The notes under the pieces are model-generated. The model was not told the origin of the DNA and did not search any database. It worked only from the letters and a program-made list of their open reading frames with translations. Of a stretch of 64,000 nucleotides of DNA, positions 54,317 through 61,724 are shown in pieces (position 1 is the first letter of the stretch; each line of letters opens with the position of its first letter). Made by a program: the position numbers and the translations under genes. This DNA comes from Nocardioides dokdonensis FR1436 (GTDB lineage: Bacteria > Actinomycetota > Actinomycetes > Propionibacteriales > Nocardioidaceae), in the NCBI RefSeq assembly GCF_001653335.1, contig NZ_CP015079.1, forward strand, positions 124,001 to 188,000. The letters are read 5' to 3'.

Positions 54317-55360
54317 CTAGAAGAGGGTGCCTTGGGCGGGGGCCGGAGCGGGGGCCGGGGGCAGGCGCGGCGGGGCGGGGGTGGGCGCGGCGCGCCAGCG
54401 CGGATCGACGTACGACGTCGTGGTGCGCTCGGGCGCGCCGGGGGTCGGCTCGGCGAGGCACAGCGCGCGCACGGCCCCGTTGACGAAGAGGTCGTGGCGC
54501 CCGAAGACCGAGCGCACCCGCGACTCCTCCAGGGGCAGCGCGCACGCGTCGGCGAGGCCGACGTCGACGGTGCGCACCATCGCCATCACCTCGCGGTTGA
54601 GGTAGAAGCGCTCGCGCGCCTCCTCGGTGCCCAGGGTGCGGGCGCGGGCCGGCCCGACGGCGGCGCGGCAGCGCTCTCCCCCGGCGGCGGCGTCGGCCAG
54701 CGCGTCGGCCCCGGTGTCGAGCGCGGCCAGCAGCTTCGCGGCGGTCTTGGCGCCGAAGCCCGCGACGCCGGGCAGGTTGTCGGAGGCGTCGCCGCGCAGC
54801 GCGGCCAGGTCGAGGTACTGGTCGGGGCGGACCCCGGTGACCAGGGCCAGCCGGGCAGGGTCGAGCAGCGGTGAGGCGTCCACGCCACCGTTGAGGATGC
54901 GCAGCACCCGGGTGTGCTCGTCGACGAGCGCGAAGCTGTCGCGGTCGGAGGTCGCGAGCACGGTGCGGAACCCGGCCTCCGGGGCCTGCGCTGCGACGCT
55001 GGCCAGCACGTCGTCGGCCTCCAGCCCGACCGGCACGACGACCCCCACGCCCAGCTCGCGCAGCACGGTGACCACGGAGTCGAGCTGCTCCACGAGCGTC
55101 TCCGGCTTGGGCGTGCGGTGCGCCTTGTACGTCGGCCAGCGCTCGCGCCGCACGCTGGCGGCAGGGTCGTCGAAACCCACGACCACCGCGTCGGCCATGG
55201 CCCGGTCGACCGCGGCGACGAGCTGGGAGAGCAGGCCCCGCACCGCCCACGCCGGGCGACCGTCGGCGGTGCGGAACCCGCTGCGTGCCGAGGCGTGGAA
55301 GGCCCGGTGCAGCAGCGAGTTGCCGTCGACGGCGAGCACGGTGGTGACGGGGGTGGACAT
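54317..55360 (-). CDS. 5'-3' exonuclease, flap endonuclease family
   Basis: 347 aa from ATG at 55360, chosen from the -10 at 55368-55373 with 7-nt spacing (a GTG directly before it is too close). Motifs for metal-binding acids and the helix-3-turn-helix are present: AVDGNSLLHRAF, FDDPAASVRRERWPTYKAHR, GLEADDVLAS, ATSDRDSFAL and GDASDNLPGVAGFGAKTAAK. The family trims RNA primers and flaps, like the N-terminal domain of DNA polymerase I. The last 35 residues are Pro/Ala-rich and end in QGTLF, which resembles a sliding-clamp-binding peptide. Confidence 0.92.
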   Translation of the reverse strand: MSTPVTTVLAVDGNSLLHRAFHASARSGFRTADGRPAWAVRGLLSQLVAAVDRAMADAVVVGFDDPAASVRRERWPTYKAHRTPKPETLVEQLDSVVTVLRELGVGVVVPVGLEADDVLASVAAQAPEAGFRTVLATSDRDSFALVDEHTRVLRILNGGVDASPLLDPARLALVTGVRPDQYLDLAALRGDASDNLPGVAGFGAKTAAKLLAALDTGADALADAAAGGERCRAAVGPARARTLGTEEARERFYLNREVMAMVRTVDVGLADACALPLEESRVRSVFGRHDLFVNGAVRALCLAEPTPGAPERTTTSYVDPRWRAAPTPAPPRLPPAPAPAPAQGTLF

Positions 55361-55367
55361 CACGCCC

Positions 55368-55373
55368 AGGCTA
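55368..55373 (-). promoter_or_regulatory. leaderless -10 element for the exonuclease gene
   Basis: TAGCCT on the minus strand ends 7 nt before the ATG at 55360. Confidence 0.5.
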
Positions 55374-55408
55374 GGCGCCCGCGCCGACCCCGGCCGCCGC
55401 GGGTGGGC

Positions 55409-56866
55409 TCAGCAGGCGCTGGACAGGTCGCCGGCCTGGTTGGCGGCGTACCCCTCGGAGAGCGAACCGACCGAGCCGCCGGTCACGGCCGAGGTGGAGT
55501 CCTTCTTCGGCTTGGCGCGCGGCCCGTCCTCGGCGCTGGCCTCGGCCTTCTCGATCGCGGCCTCCACCTTGCCCCGGACCAGCTCGATGTCGGGTTCGGC
55601 GGTGTTGATCATCGGCGGGACCAGCGAGAGCGTCGACATCTTCTGGTCGCGCGCCTTCATCGCCAGCGACATGAAGGTGTCGAGCTCGGAGGCCGGCAGG
55701 TTCGTCGAGATCATCTCGGAGGAGGCCTCGGCGATGCTCTCGAAGTTGCGCAGCGCCGACTGCGGGCTGACCTGCTGCAGCATCGCGTTCATCACGCACT
55801 TCTGCCGGGCCATGCGCGAGTAGTCGTCCGAGCCCTCCCGGGCCCGGGCGTACCAGAGGGTCTCGAAGCCGGACAGGCGCCGGGTGCCGGGCTCGATGTA
55901 GTCGTAGACGTCGGAGCCGAGGCCACCCACGGGGATCGCCTGGCGCACGGTGAGGGTGACACCCCCGACCGCGTCGACCAGGTCCTTGAAGCCCTGGAGG
56001 TTCACCATCGCCCAGTAGCTGATCTCCAGGCCGGTGATGCCCTCGATCGCCGAGACCGTGGCGTCCACGCCCGGGTTGTCGGAGCCCTCGAAGAGCTCGG
56101 TGTTGTCCTGGGCCCAGGTGCTGACGCCGTTGAGGTAGTCGGCGTCGAAGCCGTCGGGGAACTGCTCGGCCATCACCGAGCCGTCCGCGAAGGGGAAGTT
56201 CTCCATGTTGCGCGGCAGCGAGATCAGCACGGTGCGCCCGGTGGTGGCGTCGATCGAGGCCACGGTCATCGAGTCGGGGCGCAGGCCCCAGCGGCCGGCA
56301 CCGGAGTCCCCGCCCATGAGCAGCACGTTGAAGCGCCCGTCCGCGGCGCCGGCGACCTCGCCGGAGCCGAACATCGTGACGATGAGGTCGCGCTGGACGG
56401 CGACCAGGTGGGCGCCGAACAGCAGGGTGCCCGCGACGCTGAGCGACAGCACCCCGTTGACCCCGACGACCGCGCGCCGGTGGGCCAGCCCGAGGCTGAG
56501 CGGCGCGCCCAGGCGCCAGGCGTCCATGAACAGCACGGCCCACCCGACCGCACCCGCCAGCAGCGCGGTGCGCAGCAGGAGCAGCAGCCACGCCTTGGAT
56601 CCCAGGGTGACGGCCTTCTCGGGGTCGAGCAGGACGACCAGCCCGGTCACCAGCACGATCGCGACGACGACGAGCCACACCCGCAGCGCGAGGCGACCCA
56701 CCCGTCGGTTGCCGGCGACCAGCTGGGCCGAACCGGGCGCGACGAGGGTCATCGCCATCAGCGACAGCGCACGACGGAAGCGGACGCGTGCGGCTCGGTC
56801 GGCGGCACTGGGGCGCTGCTGGGGCTCCTGGCCGTCGAGCACCCGGGGGGAAGAGACGGGTGGCAT
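55409..56866 (-). CDS. LytR-CpsA-Psr (LCP) family protein
   Basis: 485 aa with GGAAGG 7 nt upstream of the ATG. Three or four helices occupy residues about 40-160 (LVVVAIVLVTGLVVLL, LLLLRTALLAGAVGWAVLF), followed by an extracellular LCP domain: FNVLLMGGDSGAG, LRPDSMTVASID, LISLPRNMENFPF, LVDAVGGVTLTV and WYARAREGSDDYSRMARQK. LCP enzymes ligate glycopolymers to peptidoglycan, and the conserved Arg and Asp residues are present. A disordered tail ends in a single Cys. The four-helix N-terminus is longer than in the second LCP gene. Confidence 0.92.
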   Translation of the reverse strand: MPPVSSPRVLDGQEPQQRPSAADRAARVRFRRALSLMAMTLVAPGSAQLVAGNRRVGRLALRVWLVVVAIVLVTGLVVLLDPEKAVTLGSKAWLLLLLRTALLAGAVGWAVLFMDAWRLGAPLSLGLAHRRAVVGVNGVLSLSVAGTLLFGAHLVAVQRDLIVTMFGSGEVAGAADGRFNVLLMGGDSGAGRWGLRPDSMTVASIDATTGRTVLISLPRNMENFPFADGSVMAEQFPDGFDADYLNGVSTWAQDNTELFEGSDNPGVDATVSAIEGITGLEISYWAMVNLQGFKDLVDAVGGVTLTVRQAIPVGGLGSDVYDYIEPGTRRLSGFETLWYARAREGSDDYSRMARQKCVMNAMLQQVSPQSALRNFESIAEASSEMISTNLPASELDTFMSLAMKARDQKMSTLSLVPPMINTAEPDIELVRGKVEAAIEKAEASAEDGPRAKPKKDSTSAVTGGSVGSLSEGYAANQAGDLSSAC

Positions 56867-56927
56867 CGAGATGCCTTCCTGCTGTGACGGAACGTGTACG
56901 TCCCAGCAGTATCACCAGTCACAGCCG

Positions 56928-57464
56928 TCACGACGGTACGCCGCGCCGACCCTCCTCGATCTCGGTGCGCCGAGCCAGGCGGTGCGCCCGCCGGATCTCG
57001 GCCTCGCGCTGCCGGCGCCGGTCCTCGTCGGTCTCGGGGTCCAGCGGCGGCACGTCGCGCGAGCGGCCGTCGGCGTCGACCGCGACGAAGACGAAGTACG
57101 CCGACGCCACGTGCAGCCCCCCGGCGGACGGGTCGTTCCAGGGCTGGGCCTCGACGCGCACCCCGATCTCCATCGACGAGCGGCCGGCCCAGTTGACCTG
57201 CGCGACGGTGCGCACGATGTCGCCGACGTGCACGGGCCGCAGGAAGACCATCTCGTCGAGGGCCGCCGTCACCGCCGGTCCCCCGCTGTGCCGCTGCGCG
57301 ACCGCGCCTGCGGTCGAGTCGGCGAGCTTGACGACCTCGCCCCCGTGGATGTTGCCCAGCAGGTTGGCCTGGCTGCTGGAGGTCATCACCGCCAGCGAGA
57401 CCCGGGCGAAGGACGAGGGGCGGGCGGCGAGCGGCTCGGGCGCGGCTCCGGACGGCGAGGGCAT
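56928..57464 (-). CDS. acyl-CoA thioesterase, hotdog fold
   Basis: 178 aa. Hotdog-fold thioesterase signature: ANLLGNIHGGEVVKLADSTAGAV with the conserved Asn and acidic residue, then VHVGDIVRTVAQVNWAGRSSMEIGVRV. The family hydrolyses medium- and long-chain acyl-CoA. The C-terminus is a charged helix (RRRQREAEIRRAHRLARR). It is divergently transcribed from the LCP gene, with only 23 bp between start codons. Confidence 0.92.
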   Translation of the reverse strand: MPSPSGAAPEPLAARPSSFARVSLAVMTSSSQANLLGNIHGGEVVKLADSTAGAVAQRHSGGPAVTAALDEMVFLRPVHVGDIVRTVAQVNWAGRSSMEIGVRVEAQPWNDPSAGGLHVASAYFVFVAVDADGRSRDVPPLDPETDEDRRRQREAEIRRAHRLARRTEIEEGRRGVPS

Positions 57465-57470
57465 GGCGGC

Positions 57471-57480
57471 ACGGTAGCGT
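57471..57480. promoter_or_regulatory. overlapping divergent leaderless promoters
   Basis: Minus strand TACCGT (57471-57476) ends 6 nt before the thioesterase ATG, and plus strand TAGCGT (57475-57480) ends 7 nt before the LCP ATG. The hexamers overlap by 2 bp in a 23-bp gap, so both genes cannot be initiated at once by bound polymerase. Confidence 0.6.
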
Positions 57481-57487
57481 CAGCGCC

Positions 57488-58699
57488 ATGGCACAGCGGC
57501 CCGGCAGCGGGGACGGCGACGGCGAACGCTTCGACTGGTTGTACGGGGGCAAGGGCGATCCCGAGCCGGACGCGACCCGGCAGATGCCCGTGCAGCCGCG
57601 GCCCGCGCCCACGGGCCGACCCGCCGCGACCCCCTCCCCTCGGCCGACACCCCAGCCCGCGCCCCAGCCCGCACCCCAACCCGCACCGCGGCCCGCGCCG
57701 CGGCAACCGGTGCCGGCGAGGTCGGGCCGCTCGTGGCGGCCCCGCTTCCGGCTGCGCTACCTGGCGCTGCTGCTGGTGGCCTGGATCGTCTTCCTGGTCG
57801 CAGTGCCGATCTACGCCTGGACCCGCGTCGACGAGGTCGTCTTCGCCCCCGGCGGCGACCGGCCCGAGGAGCAGAAGGGCACGACCTACCTGATGGTGGG
57901 CAGCGACTCCCGCGAGGGCCTGACCCCCGAGGAGCGCAAGGCGCTCGGCACCGGCAACGCGGCCGGCCAGCGCACCGACACCATCATGCTGCTGCACACC
58001 GGCTCGGGACCGAACCTGCTGATGTCGATCCCCCGCGACTCCCTGGTGGAGATCCCCGACCGCGGCACCACCAAGATCAACGCCGCCTACGCCTTCGGCG
58101 GGCCCAAGCTGCTGGTCAAGACGATCGAGCGCAACACCGGCATCCACATCGACGAGTACGTCGAGATCGGGATCGGCGGCTTCGTCGGCCTCGTCGACGC
58201 CGTCGGCGGTGTCGAGATCTGCCCGGAGAAGGCGATGAAGGACCCGCTGGCGAACCTCGACGTGGAGGCCGGCTGCCAGGAGGCGGACGGCAGCACCGCC
58301 CTGGGCTACGCCCGCTCGCGCAAGACCTACACCGCGCTGGGCGACGTGCAGCGCGCCCAGGCCCAGCGCGAGGTCGTCTCCTCCGTCGGCTCCGAGGTGC
58401 TCTCGCCGTGGTCGGTGCTCAACCCGGTGCGCTACTGGCGCCTGAACATGGCCGCGACCGACACCGTGGAGTTCGGCAAGGGCATGACCCCCTGGCGCGC
58501 CGGCCTGTGGGCGATGGCGATGACCCGCGTCAACGGCGACAAGGGACTGACCTGCGGGGTCCCGATCAGCGACCTCGCCGTGAACTGGGACCCCGACCGG
58601 GCGCCCCAGATGTTCCAGGCCATCATCGACGACGACACCGACCGGATCGGGCAGGGCCTCTGCTCGCCCTCCGGTCTTGCGAAGGGAACCACCGGATGA
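57488..58699 (+). CDS. LytR-CpsA-Psr (LCP) family protein
   Basis: 403 aa. A disordered Pro/Ala-rich cytoplasmic part (PTPQPAPQPAPQPAPRPAPR, residues about 45-75) precedes one helix (LALLLVAWIVFLVAVPIYAW) and the extracellular LCP domain: TYLMVGSDSREGL, QRTDTIMLLHT, LMSIPRDSLVEIP, FVGLVDAVGGVEIC and LGYARSRKTYTALGDVQRAQAQ. Conserved acidic and arginine residues are present. Likely attaches envelope glycopolymers to the wall. Its stop overlaps the crotonase start (ATGA). Confidence 0.93.
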   Translation: MAQRPGSGDGDGERFDWLYGGKGDPEPDATRQMPVQPRPAPTGRPAATPSPRPTPQPAPQPAPQPAPRPAPRQPVPARSGRSWRPRFRLRYLALLLVAWIVFLVAVPIYAWTRVDEVVFAPGGDRPEEQKGTTYLMVGSDSREGLTPEERKALGTGNAAGQRTDTIMLLHTGSGPNLLMSIPRDSLVEIPDRGTTKINAAYAFGGPKLLVKTIERNTGIHIDEYVEIGIGGFVGLVDAVGGVEICPEKAMKDPLANLDVEAGCQEADGSTALGYARSRKTYTALGDVQRAQAQREVVSSVGSEVLSPWSVLNPVRYWRLNMAATDTVEFGKGMTPWRAGLWAMAMTRVNGDKGLTCGVPISDLAVNWDPDRAPQMFQAIIDDDTDRIGQGLCSPSGLAKGTTG

Positions 58700-59580
58700 G
58701 CCAGACCAGCCACGACACGCTCGACATCGCCGTCGACGGCGACGGCGTCGCCACCCTGACCCTGGACCGGCCCGAGGCGCTCAACGCCTTCGACCTGACC
58801 ATGGCCCGCGAGCTCGAGTCGGTCTTCCGCACCGAGCTCACCGGCGACGACGTCCGCGCCGTCGTCGTGACCGGCGCCGGCCGCGCGTTCTGCGCCGGCA
58901 TGGACCTCTCCGCCGAGGGCAACGTCTTCGGGCTGGACGAGTCGGTGCGCCCCAGCCCCGAGGAGTTCCGGGCCGCCTACGACGAGGCGCCGTACGACGC
59001 CGGCGTGCGCGACACCGGCGGCAAGGTCACCCTGGCGATCCACGCGCTGCCCAAGCCGGTCATCGCCGCCATCAACGGTCCCGCGGTCGGGATCGGCGCC
59101 ACGATGACCCTGGCCATGGACCTGCGCCTGGCCTCGACGAAGGCCAAGATCGGGTTCGTCTTCGGCCGGCTGGGCATCGTCCCCGAGGCCGCGTCGAGCT
59201 GGTTCCTGCCGCGCATCGTCGGCATCCAGCAGGCGCTGGAGTGGGTGTACGCCGCCGACGTCCTCACCGCCGAGCAGGCGCTCGAGGGCCGGTTGCTGCG
59301 CTCGGTCCACGAGCCCGACGACCTGCTGCCCGCGGCGTTGGAGCTGGCCCGCTCGTTCGTGCGCGACCGCTCCCCCGTCGCCCTGGGTCTGGCCAAGCAG
59401 ATGCTCTACCGCAACTCCGCCCTGGCGCACCCCCTCGAGGCGCACCTGTCGGACTCGCTGGCGATGTACTGGACCTCGCTGGGCGACGGCAAGGAGGGCG
59501 TGGCGGCGTTCCGCGAGAAGCGCACCCCGCAGTTCGAGGGCAAGGCGTCGGCGCTGCCGCGCATCCACCCCGTCGTCTGA
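58696..59580 (+). CDS. enoyl-CoA hydratase/isomerase family (crotonase) protein
   Basis: 294 aa. Crotonase fold motifs: LTLDRPEALNAFD, VVVTGAGRAFCAGMDLS for the oxyanion hole, and INGPAVGIGATMTLAMDLRLAS. The position of the usual second catalytic Glu contains an FGRLGIVPEAASSWFLPRIVG segment with a Glu, so hydratase activity is possible. It is translationally coupled to an LCP gene, an odd partner for a fatty acid enzyme. Substrate unknown. Confidence 0.9.
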   Translation: MSQTSHDTLDIAVDGDGVATLTLDRPEALNAFDLTMARELESVFRTELTGDDVRAVVVTGAGRAFCAGMDLSAEGNVFGLDESVRPSPEEFRAAYDEAPYDAGVRDTGGKVTLAIHALPKPVIAAINGPAVGIGATMTLAMDLRLASTKAKIGFVFGRLGIVPEAASSWFLPRIVGIQQALEWVYAADVLTAEQALEGRLLRSVHEPDDLLPAALELARSFVRDRSPVALGLAKQMLYRNSALAHPLEAHLSDSLAMYWTSLGDGKEGVAAFREKRTPQFEGKASALPRIHPVV

Positions 59581-59600
59581 CCGGACCTGAGCGTGGCCCT

Positions 59601-60866
59601 CTAGGTCCGTCGGTGGAACCGGACCTGGTTGTCGGCGCCGACGTCGGCCTCGTAGTCCGGGTCGTGGATGCGGCGGTGGTGGAACGGGCACAGCAACCTG
59701 CCTCTGGCGAGGTCGGTGCGCCCTCCGCGGGACCAGGGGTCGTCGTGGTGGGCGTGGCACATCGCGGGTGGGGCGTCGCAGCCCTGGGCGGTGCAGCCCC
59801 GGTCGCGCACGGCGAGGGCGATCCGTTGGGCGTAGGTGAAGAACCGGCGGGTCCTGCCGACGTCGAGTGGCTGGCTCTTCCCACCCAGCACGACCGGGAC
59901 GATCCCGGACTCGCACGCCAGCCGGCGCGCGGTCGCGGCGCTGACCCGGGCGCCGGTGTCGAGGGTCGCGGCAGCGAGTCCACCCATCAGCGAGGCTGCG
60001 GTCATGGTCACCACCACGGTCGCGTTCACCCCGCCGGCACGGGGAAGAGTCGTCGGGTCGAGGCGCTCGATGAGCTCCACGAACGCCGCACCGAGGCGCT
60101 GCGCGGTCGGCCGACGTACCGGCACCGGCGCCTGGTCCTCCTGCTCGTCGCGTCCGGCGCGCTTCGCGATCTGGTGCCTCGGCGCGGCGAACGCCAGCAG
60201 CGCCCGCTCCAGCATCTGGCCGACCAGCAGCGGCACCGTGAAGGACCCCTTGCAGCGACCCTCGCCGTCCTCGCGGATCCGGAACACCGCAGCCTTCTCC
60301 GCCTCCCGCTCGGCCTTGGCGAGCTGCTCGGCCTCCCACGCCTCGGCCACCTCGGGGGCGACGACCTCGAGGATCCGCCGGCCCAGGATCTTCAACGCCT
60401 TGGCGTCGTGGACCTCGGCGTAGGCGACCAGTGTCTTCGCGGCCTGCTCCAGCACCGAGGCGTCCAGGTCGTCGGGCAGGACGTCCAGCGCGTTGACGAT
60501 CACCGATGCCTGCTCCGCGACCAGGTCCCCACGCCCCAGCGCTTCGCGCACGACGCCGTACTGCTCCAGACCGGTGGCGAGGTGGACCTCGCGGAACGAC
60601 TCCCGCTTCGTCGACCGGGTCGCGTAGGCGTGCCACACCGCCAACGACGGCGAGGCGTTGCGCTCCTGGACCGCCACGGCCTCCGCCTGGACCAGCGCCC
60701 GGGAGCGGAGCTCGACCAACCTCGCCTCGGCCCGCGCGATCTGCACCAGCACCTCAGCGGCGTCGGCCTGGCCCATCGACCAGGCCGGGGTCTCGGCCAC
60801 CTCGTCGAGGGCGGCATGCACGCGCGCCACCGCACCGGCGATGGGGTGCAGTGCCGTCGTGGCCAT
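59601..60866 (-). CDS. DUF222/HNH endonuclease family protein (13E12-like)
   Basis: 421 aa. An N-terminal DUF222 helical domain (residues about 10-330) precedes an HNH nuclease with zinc-binding CTAQGCDAPPAMCHAHH, DPWSRGGRTDLARGRLLC and PFHHRRIHDPD. This is the actinobacterial 13E12 repeat-like family, often multicopy and suspected to be mobile or selfish. A hairpin GGGAG/CTCCC (60867-60880) touches the start codon and could mask the ribosome binding site. The 22-bp-unit repeat copy B lies just upstream. Confidence 0.9.
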   Translation of the reverse strand: MATTALHPIAGAVARVHAALDEVAETPAWSMGQADAAEVLVQIARAEARLVELRSRALVQAEAVAVQERNASPSLAVWHAYATRSTKRESFREVHLATGLEQYGVVREALGRGDLVAEQASVIVNALDVLPDDLDASVLEQAAKTLVAYAEVHDAKALKILGRRILEVVAPEVAEAWEAEQLAKAEREAEKAAVFRIREDGEGRCKGSFTVPLLVGQMLERALLAFAAPRHQIAKRAGRDEQEDQAPVPVRRPTAQRLGAAFVELIERLDPTTLPRAGGVNATVVVTMTAASLMGGLAAATLDTGARVSAATARRLACESGIVPVVLGGKSQPLDVGRTRRFFTYAQRIALAVRDRGCTAQGCDAPPAMCHAHHDDPWSRGGRTDLARGRLLCPFHHRRIHDPDYEADVGADNQVRFHRRT

Positions 60867-60955
60867 GGGAGCATTCTCCCAAGCCGCTAGGTAAAACGCC
60901 AGGTCAAACGGCGTTTTCCACAGGCTGATCGAAAACTTTTTCGAGCGTACGGCGA

Positions 60956-61009
60956 GTGACTGCTCGAGGGTGCAGAGGTGACCGGTCGACGGTGCGAAAG
61001 TGACCGCTC
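60956..61009 (+). repeat. 22-bp-unit tandem repeat, copy B
   Basis: A partial unit GTGACTGCTC is followed by two 22-bp units (60966-60987 and 60988-61009) matching copy A at 54263-54314 at about three quarters of positions. It lies between the HNH gene and the sortase gene. The 183-bp gap around it holds no other recognised feature. Confidence 0.8.
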
Positions 61010-61049
61010 GTCGAACGATCCAGGACCGCGATTCCTGAGCCCTCGCGCG

Positions 61050-61724
61050 TCACCGGGTGACGTCGAGCTGTCTGGTGTAGACGACGACGTTGGACTGGTA
61101 GCCGCCCTTGCTGCTGTCGTAGGCCCCTCCGCAGGTGACCAGGTTGAGCCTCCTGCCGTCGAGGCGCCCGTAGACCTCGTCGGCCGGGAACTCGGCGTTC
61201 GGGTACGTCTCGACCGAGACGACCCGGAAGGTGACCGTCGAGCCGTCGGTCCGGCCGACCCGCACCTCGTGGCCGGCACGCAGGTCCTTGAGGCCCGCGA
61301 ACACCGCAGGCCCGTCCGTGCTGTCGACGTGCCCGAGGATCACCGACGAACCGGCTCCGCCCGGCGGGGTCCCCAGCTGGAACCATCCCGCGTTGTCGGC
61401 GATGCGAGGGACCTCGACCGTGCCGTCCGCCTGGAGGCCGAGCCTCTCCAGCGAGGTGGACACGGAGATCGCCGGGATGTCGAGCCGCACCGGCCGAGGG
61501 ACCGTGGCCTGCACCGGCGTGACCGTTGCGGCCGGCGTCGGGTCGAGCGTCGGGTCGAGCGTCGGGGCCACTGTCGAGGCGGCCGTCGAGGCCGGCACCA
61601 CCGGAGAACCGTCCGCCCAGCGCAGCAGGCAGCCCGCGGCGACGAGCACGAGGACCACGGCCGCCAGGGCCCAGACCCGACCAGGCGGTCGACCCCGGTG
61701 GCGCGACGCCGGGTGGCGACTCAC
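61050..61724 (-). CDS. class F sortase
   Basis: 224 aa from the GTG that overlaps the stop of the ice-binding-like gene (GTGA). One N-terminal helix (VWALAAVVLVLVAAGCLL) and a Thr/Pro-rich linker precede the sortase domain: VRLDIPAISV, ILGHVDS with the catalytic His, LVTCGG with the catalytic Cys, and VVVYTRQL with the Arg. Class F sortases are common in actinobacteria and attach proteins to the cell wall. Its translationally coupled neighbour is the obvious substrate. Confidence 0.9.
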   Translation of the reverse strand: MSRHPASRHRGRPPGRVWALAAVVLVLVAAGCLLRWADGSPVVPASTAASTVAPTLDPTLDPTPAATVTPVQATVPRPVRLDIPAISVSTSLERLGLQADGTVEVPRIADNAGWFQLGTPPGGAGSSVILGHVDSTDGPAVFAGLKDLRAGHEVRVGRTDGSTVTFRVVSVETYPNAEFPADEVYGRLDGRRLNLVTCGGAYDSSKGGYQSNVVVYTRQLDVTR

